DNA from: an uncultured Ruminococcus sp.
GTDB lineage: Bacteria; Bacillota; Clostridia; Oscillospirales; Ruminococcaceae
DNA length: 64,000 bases
Direction: 5' to 3'
NCBI RefSeq assembly: GCF_934476685.1
Contig: NZ_CAKSNX010000009.1
Coordinates: forward strand, 1 to 64,000
In this document: piece by piece, positions 57,597 through 64,000 of the stretch
Layout of the letters: each line of letters begins with the position of its first letter
Position numbering within the stretch: the first letter of the stretch is position 1
Translations under genes and position numbers: made by a program
The notes under the pieces: model-generated
Told to the model about the DNA's origin: nothing
The model's database searches: none
What the model saw: only the letters and a program-made list of their open reading frames with translations

Positions 57597-58340
57597 ATGT
57601 TGTACGGAATGAAAAAAGCAGCCATTGTTACAGGCGGTTCGGGCGGCATAGGCAGCGCAGTATGTGAAAGGCTTGCGGCAGAGGGCTGGCTGACAGCGGT
57701 TTGCTATAACAACGATAAAAGCTCAGCTGAGAGCATTGCTGAAAAGATAAGGGCAAACGGCGGTACAGCCGAGGCTTTCCGATGTGATATATCCTCTGCC
57801 GAAAGCATACAGCAGTGCGTTGAGAACGTTAAAAAGTCTTTCGGCGGAATAGGTCTGCTGGTGAATAACGGCGGAATTGCGGACATAAATCTTTTTACAA
57901 GCATTTCTGACGAACGTCTGACGGAAATAATAAATATTGACCTGCTTGGAGCAATGCGCCTGAGCAGAGCAGTCCTGCCAGATATGATAAGGGAACACAG
58001 CGGAGTGATAATAAATATCTCCTCCGTCTGGGGAGAGTGCGGAGCGTCCTGCGAGGTGGCATATTCTGCGGCAAAGGCAGGAATTATCGGGTTCACAAAG
58101 GCGCTTGCAAGAGAGGTCGCACCAAGCAATGTAAGAGTGAACTGCGTTTCCTGCGGTCTGATAGATACAAAAATGAATGGCGAGCTTTCAAAGGCTGACC
58201 TTGACGCTGTGATAGGGGATATTCCGGCAGGCAGGATAGGTACTCCGCAGGACGCTGCAAATGCGGTCGCTTTCCTCGCGGACGAAAAGTCGTCATATAT
58301 ACAGGGACAGGTAATAAGAGTGGACGGCTGCTGGATATGA
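57597..58340 (+). CDS. SDR-family oxidoreductase (FabG-like)
   Basis: This 247-aa short-chain dehydrogenase has the cofactor motif TGGSGGIGSAV (about 12-22), NNGGIAD (about 89-95), the active-site Ser in NISSVWGECG (about 138-147) and the Tyr-Lys pair in YSAAKAG (about 155-161). It ends with GQVIRVDGCWI, as in 3-oxoacyl-ACP reductases. The canonical NNAG is NNGG here. The partner gene sfsA overlaps by four bases (ATGA), so this may be a stand-alone reductase rather than the fatty-acid FabG. Confidence 0.85.
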   Translation: MLYGMKKAAIVTGGSGGIGSAVCERLAAEGWLTAVCYNNDKSSAESIAEKIRANGGTAEAFRCDISSAESIQQCVENVKKSFGGIGLLVNNGGIADINLFTSISDERLTEIINIDLLGAMRLSRAVLPDMIREHSGVIINISSVWGECGASCEVAYSAAKAGIIGFTKALAREVAPSNVRVNCVSCGLIDTKMNGELSKADLDAVIGDIPAGRIGTPQDAANAVAFLADEKSSYIQGQVIRVDGCWI

Positions 58341-59047
58341 GATACAAAAATATACATAAGGGCATTTTTCTCAGCCGCCCAAACAGGTTCATTGCGTATG
58401 TTGATATAGACGGTGAGGAAGTAAAATGCCACGTCAAGAATACAGGCAGGTGCAGAGAACTGCTTGTCAGCGGCTGCACAGTCTATCTTGAAAAATCGGA
58501 TGATCCTGCACGAAAGACAGCATATGACCTTGTGGCTGTGGTGAAAAACGGCAGGCTTATAAATATGGACAGTCAAGCGCCCAACAAGGCGGTAAAGGAG
58601 TGGCTTGAAAATGTAAAGCCTTTCGGTGATGATATGAAGGTCTTTCCCGAAAGGACATACGGCTCGTCACGGTTTGATTTTATGCTGAAGTCAGACACAG
58701 GCAGGACATTGTATCTCGAAGTGAAAGGCTGCACACTTGAACAGGACGGGGAAGTGCTTTTTCCGGACGCACCTACTGAACGTGGATTAAAGCATATAAA
58801 TGAGCTGATAAAGTGCAGGGAGGACGGCTTTGAGGCAGCGGTGCTGATACTTGTGCAGATGAGCGACGTAAGGTTCTTTTCACCGAACGATAATACCCAG
58901 CCTGCGTTCGGAGAGGCGCTTTTGAATGCATACAAAAGGGGAGTAAAGCTGCTTTGCTATGACTGCGATGTAACTCCCGATACGCTGACGGTAAAAAGTC
59001 CTGTTGAAATGCATATCGGTTCTGAAGTGCTGAGCGGAGGATTTTAA
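58337..59047 (+). CDS. sfsA: SfsA family protein
   Basis: This 236-aa protein is full length for SfsA: FLSRPNRFIAYVDIDG (about 11-26), CHVKNTGRCRELL (about 31-43), SRFDFML (about 111-117), LYLEVKGCTL (about 126-135), FPDAPTERGLKHI (about 142-154) and a C-terminal YDCDVTPD. The fold contains a nuclease-like core (D..ExK seen as F-D-F and E-V-K) and an N-terminal OB fold, and SfsA proteins bind nucleic acid. The name comes from a sugar-fermentation phenotype in E. coli. It is translated together with the SDR gene. Confidence 0.93.
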   Translation: MRYKNIHKGIFLSRPNRFIAYVDIDGEEVKCHVKNTGRCRELLVSGCTVYLEKSDDPARKTAYDLVAVVKNGRLINMDSQAPNKAVKEWLENVKPFGDDMKVFPERTYGSSRFDFMLKSDTGRTLYLEVKGCTLEQDGEVLFPDAPTERGLKHINELIKCREDGFEAAVLILVQMSDVRFFSPNDNTQPAFGEALLNAYKRGVKLLCYDCDVTPDTLTVKSPVEMHIGSEVLSGGF

Positions 59048-59136
59048 AAACCTGTTTGCGTATATTTTGTAAAAAGATTTTGTATAAAAAAGAAAAAATC
59101 ATAAAGCATTAATCTTTTTTTTCGTGATTAAGTCCA

Positions 59137-59166
59137 TTGACGTAAACTGCTCGGATATGATAAAAT
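59137..59166 (+). promoter_or_regulatory. promoter of the lipoprotein pair
   Basis: TTGACG (59137-59142), 18 bases, TAAAAT (59161-59166). Confidence 0.5.
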
Positions 59167-59230
59167 GTATATGCGGCAATGTAAATTGCTGCTTAATATT
59201 ATATTTTTAATACAGAGAGGACAAATTTTA

Positions 59231-60052
59231 ATGAAAAAGTATATCGCTATTATCTGCTCAGTTGTAATGACCTGCGCAGTTTTCGCAGGCTGTTCAGACA
59301 AGGCTTCTTCAAGTTCTTCTGAGGCAAAGGCTACTTCTGCCGTTGTTTCTGAGAGCGTAGCTGAAAAGAGTGAGGGCGGAGATTATTCCGATACATATGC
59401 AGCTGCATATACAGAAAAGATAAAGAGCAAGAACTTCGCTATGAAGATGTCGGTTGACAATGAGTATACAGGCGCAATGTCACTCACAATGGAGTTCTGC
59501 GGCGGAAACTATCATATCAATCTTGATTCTGACGCATACGGCGTTGAAATGTACCTCGTTGATGAAAAGATGTACATTATGGACGCATCTACAAAGACAT
59601 ATTCAGTAATGGACTATTCTTCTGACGTTTACGGTGAGGAAGATCCTGTTGAGTCAGGCTTTGGTCTTAAGGACGGCTATGAGTTCGTAGGTTCTGAGGA
59701 AACAGATGACGGTATGGTATGTGAAGCATTTACATACGTTGACGAGATCGGCGCACTTTATGAGGATTCATCTGCATCTGATGCAGTGCCTAACCAGTGC
59801 AAGTATTACTTCGACAAGGAAAGCGGAGATCTCAAGAAGATCGAAGTTACAGAGAGCGGCATGACAGAAACTATCGTTGTAGACAGCTTTACAACAGATA
59901 TCACAGAGATCACACTCCCTGACCTTACAGACTGGACAGAGCAGTCAACAGATACAGATTCTGAGCTTGCAGAAGATGAGGAAGAGATCGAAGAGGTTCT
60001 CGGTGACGAGTCAGAGATCGCAGAAGATACTGAAAACTCAGATAACGCATAA
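59231..60052 (+). CDS. secreted lipoprotein, LppX/LolA-like fold
   Basis: This is a 273-aa lipoprotein (lipobox FAGCSDK). A Ser/Ala-rich linker (22-50) precedes a beta-sheet domain (about 55-235) of repeated strands such as KNFAMKMSVDNEYTGAMSLT and VEMYLVDEKMYIMDASTK. The plan resembles LolA/LppX-type proteins that cradle a lipid or bind substrates at the surface. A long Asp/Glu tail (240-273) ends it. ATG 59231 follows AGAGAGGAC. It is paralogous to the next gene, 20 bases downstream. Its role is inferred from fold only. Confidence 0.65.
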   Translation: MKKYIAIICSVVMTCAVFAGCSDKASSSSSEAKATSAVVSESVAEKSEGGDYSDTYAAAYTEKIKSKNFAMKMSVDNEYTGAMSLTMEFCGGNYHINLDSDAYGVEMYLVDEKMYIMDASTKTYSVMDYSSDVYGEEDPVESGFGLKDGYEFVGSEETDDGMVCEAFTYVDEIGALYEDSSASDAVPNQCKYYFDKESGDLKKIEVTESGMTETIVVDSFTTDITEITLPDLTDWTEQSTDTDSELAEDEEEIEEVLGDESEIAEDTENSDNA

Positions 60053-60072
60053 TTGGCAGGGGGCTTTAAGCT

Positions 60073-60807
60073 ATGAATTTTAAGCGTTTGCTTGTTTTAG
60101 CGTCAGCAGCTGCGGTTTGTGCTGCATTTACAGCTTGCAGCGGTTCAGAGGACAGCAGCTCGGCTGCGGAAAATTCATCAAAGGCGGCTGTATCATCTGT
60201 CAGCACAGCAGATAACACCGAAAGTGCGGCAGACAATACAGAGAGCAGCACGGACGAGGGCGAAAATGTTGCCATTGACGGTACAGGAGAGATTTACAGC
60301 GCACTTGCTGAAAAATATGCCGACGGATATACTCTTACAATGACGGAGGACAATTCGGGACAGAGCATTGATTTCAACTTCACAAAAAGTGGGGATCAGG
60401 CTTATCAATCCAGCGTGGTTTCCGGTATGAAATCATATCAGGTAGCGCCCGGCGACGGAGTTATATACAACGTTTCTGAGGCAACCACAACATATACAGA
60501 GGAAGAGGAAACTGAGGAGTCTATCGTTTCGCTGGATTTCCTTTTCGGCGCAACAGGTGATTTTACTGCCGAGGAAGAGAATACAGTAACAAAGAATATA
60601 TACGAGCATTTTGCTCTTAACGAGGATATCTCAAAGTCGGCAGGAGAGATAATCTACTGCTTTGACGGAACTTCCAAGGAGCTTATCAGTATTCAGATAG
60701 CTTACGACGGTGTAGAATTCCCAGAGGAATATACTGTTACCGGGCTTAAAGAGCCTGATATGACTCTGCTTGAAAAGCCTGACCTTTCGGCTTATACAAA
60801 ACAGTGA
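60073..60807 (+). CDS. secreted lipoprotein, paralogue of the 59231 product
   Basis: This 244-aa lipoprotein (lipobox FTACSGS) has the same order as its neighbour: a Ser/Asp/Glu linker (25-70) and then a beta-rich domain (about 75-240) with YTLTMTEDNSGQSIDFNFTK (about 90-109) and GDGVIYNVSEATTTYT (about 127-142). Cross-similarity to the 59231 product is low but the plan and spacing agree, so a tandem duplication is likely. The two are co-transcribed and end at the terminator at 60815. Confidence 0.65.
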   Translation: MNFKRLLVLASAAAVCAAFTACSGSEDSSSAAENSSKAAVSSVSTADNTESAADNTESSTDEGENVAIDGTGEIYSALAEKYADGYTLTMTEDNSGQSIDFNFTKSGDQAYQSSVVSGMKSYQVAPGDGVIYNVSEATTTYTEEEETEESIVSLDFLFGATGDFTAEEENTVTKNIYEHFALNEDISKSAGEIIYCFDGTSKELISIQIAYDGVEFPEEYTVTGLKEPDMTLLEKPDLSAYTKQ

Positions 60808-60814
60808 TTTAATC

Positions 60815-60865
60815 GGACTGCTGTGAGGGTATATTATCTTATACCCTGCGGCAGTCTGTTTTTTT
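60815..60865 (+). terminator. terminator of the lipoprotein pair
   Basis: GACTGC pairs with GCAGTC and, inside it, GGGTAT with ATACCC. Seven T follow. Confidence 0.9.
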
Positions 60866-60912
60866 GCTTATTTTTAAGGCTGTTTCATTCCAAAAATTAT
60901 AAATTTGTACTA

Positions 60913-60941
60913 TTGATTTTAATTGATAAATATGCTATAAT
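60913..60941 (+). promoter_or_regulatory. promoter of the Thr-tract lipoprotein gene
   Basis: TTGATT (60913-60918), 17 bases, TATAAT (60936-60941). Confidence 0.75.
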
Positions 60942-60974
60942 CAATTTAATGTAAAGTATTAAGGAGTGCGTTTA

Positions 60975-62012
60975 ATGGCGGCAAAAAATAAAATTGCTAA
61001 ATTTACAGCGGTCATATCAGCGGCAGCGGCTTTGTCGGTCTGCGTGGGACTTTCCTCCTGCGGCGGTATAGACAATAACAGCAGCGGCGGCGTAAAGAGA
61101 AGGATCGTAACGACAACTACGGCTGTGACCGATAATAACAGTAATTCTGACGCAGACGGAAAAAATAACGGCTCGTCATATACAACAGCAGAAATTGCCG
61201 ATTGGCTCGATAATGATATATGGACAGACGGCATAAGCCGTATAAAGTGGTATACTGTCTACGGCAATGACGATAAAGGCAAGAAAATAGATATCGACAG
61301 CGTTATGGCTAAGCTTGATATTGAGCTTGAAAAGAAGGACGCTTATACGCTCTATATCAACTCCCTGCCTGATGACAGCCTTAAAGCTGCATGGAACCAG
61401 TCGATAAAGGAGCTTAACAAGCTTTGTCAGCAGATAAAGGACAAAAAGCCTGAGCACAGTAAGTCATATCAGTTCGAGGTGGACGATTTTGCTGCTACCT
61501 GCACAAATTTCTGCAATCTTGTGAGAAAAACTGAGGAAAGGTATAATTCCAATACCTTTACCACCACTACAACTACCACAACGACTACTACGACAACGAC
61601 CACCGCTCCGCCGGAAACGGTTATAGTCTATGAAACCGAACCGCCTGAGGAAACTCAGCCGCCTGAAACGGAAGAGCCTAAGCCTGAGATCAGATCGGCA
61701 TCTGATTTTGTCAATGAAATGGGTTCAAGGGTAGGACTTGATGATGTTCAGGAGGTAAAGGATCATTACCTTAACGAGCAGGACAGCTATTCGTTCAAGT
61801 ATAAGGACGTATCCTATACAGTTTATCATTTCAACGACGGCGAGCAGATACTTAAAGACGCTGAGTCCGGCAAGATAAAATACAAGGATAAAGACGATAA
61901 TGAAAAGGAAGTCAACGTCAAGGTAAGAGGCAGATACATTATTGCTTTTGAAAGTGGTAATATTGACGGCGAGATAGAGGATATCTTCAACAGTATCGAC
62001 TTTTCAGAATAA
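60975..62012 (+). CDS. secreted lipoprotein with poly-threonine linker
   Basis: This is a 345-aa lipoprotein (lipobox LSSCGG). An N-terminal helical domain (about 60-190) is joined to a small C-terminal domain (about 240-345, ASDFVNEMGSRVGLDDVQEV and then strands to DIFNSIDFSE). The joint is a run of about 16 threonines followed by a Pro/Glu-rich stretch (PPEETQPPETEEPKP). Poly-Thr/Pro linkers are typical of Ruminococcus secreted enzymes and adhesins. No catalytic signature is recognised. ATG 60975 follows AAGGAG. Confidence 0.68.
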   Translation: MAAKNKIAKFTAVISAAAALSVCVGLSSCGGIDNNSSGGVKRRIVTTTTAVTDNNSNSDADGKNNGSSYTTAEIADWLDNDIWTDGISRIKWYTVYGNDDKGKKIDIDSVMAKLDIELEKKDAYTLYINSLPDDSLKAAWNQSIKELNKLCQQIKDKKPEHSKSYQFEVDDFAATCTNFCNLVRKTEERYNSNTFTTTTTTTTTTTTTTTAPPETVIVYETEPPEETQPPETEEPKPEIRSASDFVNEMGSRVGLDDVQEVKDHYLNEQDSYSFKYKDVSYTVYHFNDGEQILKDAESGKIKYKDKDDNEKEVNVKVRGRYIIAFESGNIDGEIEDIFNSIDFSE

Positions 62013-62028
62013 TTTCAGACAAAAAATC

Positions 62029-62060
62029 AGCTCCGTATGGATTCCATACGGAGCTTTTTG
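62029..62060 (+). terminator. terminator after the Thr-tract lipoprotein gene
   Basis: AGCTCCGTATG pairs with CATACGGAGCT around GATTC, followed by TTTTT. Confidence 0.92.
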
Positions 62061-62074
62061 CAGCTTTAAAGCTG

Positions 62075-62980
62075 TTATTTCTTGTATCTGAATTTGAACA
62101 TTCCCTTTAGCATAGCATAGTGAATGAACATAAGCAGGGCTGCTGTAACGATAAGAATTATACCGCCCTTAAAAACTTCATTTGTGATAGCGTAAAGCGA
62201 CTGAGTAAGTGCGCTGTATATTGCGTCATTTGCAAGCACAAGGCTGTCGAAATATCTTGTGCCTTTCAGTATAGCTGTCGGCAGCACAAGTATTACTCCG
62301 CCTGTGAGGAATGCCACTGAAGTCCAGTAGAACAGATTGCGTATATGCCTGCGGTTTATCAGCACAATGACCGCTAACAGCAGTATACATACGCCCAGTG
62401 CGCCATACATTATCTTGCCGAGGTTACTGTAATTGTTTCTGATTGCTGTTGAAATGCCGCCGTCCTTGTTGAGATAGGACAAAAGCATAATGTCCAGCTT
62501 GTTGAGTATTACCGACTTTGCCGAAGCAATAGTCCTGCTCTCATAGCCTGCAAGCTCGTCCGTGTACTGAACATTGTTTTCCGCCGCCCAGCGCAGATAG
62601 TCATTATGTACATTCTCCTCAAGTGCAGTAAAATCAAATTCAAACTCAGGGAGCTTTGATGTCTTTCCGCTCATGTACTCAAAGGTCGAATCCACATATG
62701 CGAACATAGATGCAGAAACGTCTTTCTGTGCAATGGAATTTTTCAGAACATCAGCGTTCACGCCTGTGTATGCGGACTGTCTTTCAAAATATGCGTTGAT
62801 TTCGTCAAATGCCGTTACATCAACAGCGCTTTTGTACATAGCGTCTGTGTATGTTTTCGGCGAAAGCGCCATAGTTTTCACAAGGTACAGCATAATGAAT
62901 ACTGTAAGCGCAAATGAAAGCAGCACGGTGAAAATTACGTTAGGCAGGTAGCTGTAAAGCTTTCTTCTGTGATTTTGCAT
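62075..62980 (-). CDS. membrane protein of the sortase operon
   Basis: This 301-aa protein has a span near 13-34, a large outer domain (about 38-185) and three or four spans in the C-terminal part (about 190-208, 218-238, 245-262, 270-292). No family is recognised. It lies 11 bases after the sortase gene and shares its transcript, so it may assist surface-protein display or be an independent cell-envelope factor. Confidence 0.7.
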   Translation of the reverse strand: MQNHRRKLYSYLPNVIFTVLLSFALTVFIMLYLVKTMALSPKTYTDAMYKSAVDVTAFDEINAYFERQSAYTGVNADVLKNSIAQKDVSASMFAYVDSTFEYMSGKTSKLPEFEFDFTALEENVHNDYLRWAAENNVQYTDELAGYESRTIASAKSVILNKLDIMLLSYLNKDGGISTAIRNNYSNLGKIMYGALGVCILLLAVIVLINRRHIRNLFYWTSVAFLTGGVILVLPTAILKGTRYFDSLVLANDAIYSALTQSLYAITNEVFKGGIILIVTAALLMFIHYAMLKGMFKFRYKK

Positions 62981-62991
62981 CGTCAGCCTCC

Positions 62992-63774
62992 CTAATTGTA
63001 AAATTCTTTGCTGACTACGTCGCAGATAACGTAAAGACGCTGGTCAGAAAGTCCCATATATCCGTTGTTCCAGCAGGTGTACAGAATAAGGTCATCTGTG
63101 ATCTCGTCTGCGTTAGGATCGTAGTACAGCAGGGAAGTGTCATCATCATAAAGTATCTGAGTTTCTCTTACCTTATATGTGAAAACGCCGTAATCGGTTG
63201 TCAGCGTAACGGTATCGCCTACCTTAACGTTAGGCAGATATCTGAAATAAGTGTGGTTGTGTGCAGCAAGAACAACTCTTCCCGTTGCGCCAATGTATGC
63301 GGAATAATTTGACTGAACAACGCCAAGATCAAGCAGATCGTCAGAATCACCCCAATAAACAGGGTAGTCCTTTATATTTGCGCTGTCATTGTCTATGGTT
63401 ATCTTTGCATACTGATCCCCATAGTAAGGGTAGATTATCTCATGCTCTTCAATAACAGGTTCAGCCGTTTCACCGTCAACAGGGTCGGCTGTCTTGACTA
63501 CCTTAGTAGTCCCTTTCATAGGAAGAGCGTCTGCGTTGCGGTATTTGTTATCCTCCGCAGCGTTCTGTATCTTTGCCTTGTCATTGAAAATAAATCTTGC
63601 GTAGCTTTCAGCTGACACAAAAGTCCTGTATCCGAAAAGCACTATCAGTCCAAGACACAGCATAATTACAAAAAGAGGCGTGAAAAACACTAAGGCTTTG
63701 CACGTCTCTTTACTTTTGTGCTTATGTGGCTTTGACTGAGAGCTGCTTTTATTTTCAGCAATCTCTCCCGCCAT
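62992..63774 (-). CDS. sortase family transpeptidase
   Basis: This 260-aa protein has a Lys/His-rich cytoplasmic start (1-26), a signal anchor (about 28-50) and a sortase domain (about 110-255). The catalytic triad is readable: His in VVLAAHNHTYFRYL (about 170), Cys in LILYTCWNNG (about 232) and Arg in LSDQRLYVIC (about 245). Sortases cut a sorting signal in surface proteins and attach them to peptidoglycan or to one another. The gene upstream encodes a surface protein, its likely substrate. Class cannot be fixed from the sequence alone. Confidence 0.88.
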   Translation of the reverse strand: MAGEIAENKSSSQSKPHKHKSKETCKALVFFTPLFVIMLCLGLIVLFGYRTFVSAESYARFIFNDKAKIQNAAEDNKYRNADALPMKGTTKVVKTADPVDGETAEPVIEEHEIIYPYYGDQYAKITIDNDSANIKDYPVYWGDSDDLLDLGVVQSNYSAYIGATGRVVLAAHNHTYFRYLPNVKVGDTVTLTTDYGVFTYKVRETQILYDDDTSLLYYDPNADEITDDLILYTCWNNGYMGLSDQRLYVICDVVSKEFYN

Positions 63775-63776
63775 GA

Positions 63777-64000
63777 TTAATCCTCAGCCTTAACGGACTT
63801 CTTGTTAAGTGCATAGATGCCTGCGAAAGCTGCTGCAACTACCATAGCTGCTGCTGCCTCTGCTGCACTCATACCGTTAGAACCTGTACTGAGCGGCTTG
63901 TCAGCTGTATTTGTTTTGCCGTTGCTGTCTGTTGACTTGCCTACGCTTGCGCTGAGAACAACGTTGCCGTCCTTATCTGTGATCTTGATATCATAAATAC
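63777..64000 (-). CDS. C-terminal end of a sortase-anchored surface protein (partial)
   Basis: Only the last 73 codons are in the window; the gene enters from the right edge. The visible end has KITDKDGNVVLSASVG, then a Thr/Asn-rich stretch, the pattern DKPLSTGSNG, an Ala-rich hydrophobic span (AAEAAAAMVVAAAFAGIYAL) and a charged tail, NKKSVKAED. This is the plan of a cell-wall sorting signal, though the site reads PLSTG rather than classical LPxTG. The sortase starts three bases after its stop codon. Confidence 0.7.
   Translation of the reverse strand, partial: IYDIKITDKDGNVVLSASVGKSTDSNGKTNTADKPLSTGSNGMSAAEAAAAMVVAAAFAGIYALNKKSVKAED

Noticed and set aside
61559..61605. CRISPR-like or microsatellite array
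   Set aside because: The ACN/ACNACN run encodes the poly-threonine linker of a supported gene; there are no spacers.

Overview
The window looks like chromosomal DNA of a Gram-positive gut or rumen Clostridium-class bacterium, most likely Ruminococcus or a close relative. The signs are AAGGAGG ribosome binding sites, strong TTGACA-17-TATAAT promoters, lipoprotein signal peptides, a sortase with its substrate, a SpoVA-type sporulation gene, and plant or host glycan genes (GH95 alpha-fucosidase-like, GH26 beta-mannanase, an L-fucose-isomerase-type enzyme and a sugar ABC importer). I saw no phage genes, transposases, CRISPR arrays or rRNA.

Left end (1-2830). This part is dominated by RNA. It starts with a tRNA-Asn and a structured RNA on the minus strand with a 6S-like fold (about 140-397). 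A DUF1292 gene follows. Next comes a transcription unit of about 1.24 kb (1099-2338) with a near-consensus promoter and a terminator but no normal gene. Its 3' two thirds carry about 14 copies of a Shine-Dalgarno-like motif (GGAGTGAGTCCRATGG and variants). Most copies sit in front of a micro-ORF of 1-16 codons, and three of these encode related peptides ending in R-x-L-N-I. A second compact RNA of about 200 nt (2510-2713) follows. The 1.24 kb unit is the best candidate for something undescribed.

2830-9760. A membrane/TPR-like protein and a small-multidrug-export-like protein come first. Then there is a compact locus with a 35-aa peptide that has its own promoter and terminator, two ABC half-exporters that each carry an unusual N-terminal domain and a zinc ribbon, and a DUF1854 protein between them.

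9800-24370. The carbohydrate section has a fucose-isomerase-like enzyme divergent from a lipoprotein binding protein and two permeases (no ATPase is present, so one is presumably shared). It also holds an acyl-AMP ligase/ACP/acyltransferase fusion, a block of five tandem 117-120 bp repeats plus one inverted copy, a cysteine-cluster protein, a GH95-GH26 operon and SpoVAC.

24370-34490. The minus strand carries a beta-propeller membrane protein with its ECF sigma factor, the pth-mfd operon, and several small membrane or zinc-ribbon proteins. An XRE regulator faces one of these across two palindromic operators.

34490-42860. The plus strand has nadE, glnA with an ANTAR regulator, fructose-bisphosphate aldolase, and queT behind a preQ1-I riboswitch. 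A decayed histidine-kinase locus follows. A minus-strand tRNA cluster (Gly-TCC, Arg-TCT, His-GTG) closes this part.

42950-64000. This part holds a DUF5685/J-domain/membrane/VTT operon, an L,D-transpeptidase, a beta-lactamase-fold lipoprotein next to a GH26-like cytoplasmic protein, a CDF cation exporter, a nitroreductase, a methyltransferase, an SDR enzyme overlapping sfsA, three lipoproteins, and at the right edge a sortase operon whose surface-protein gene runs off the window. Small remnants near 54.1-55.0 kb show gene decay.
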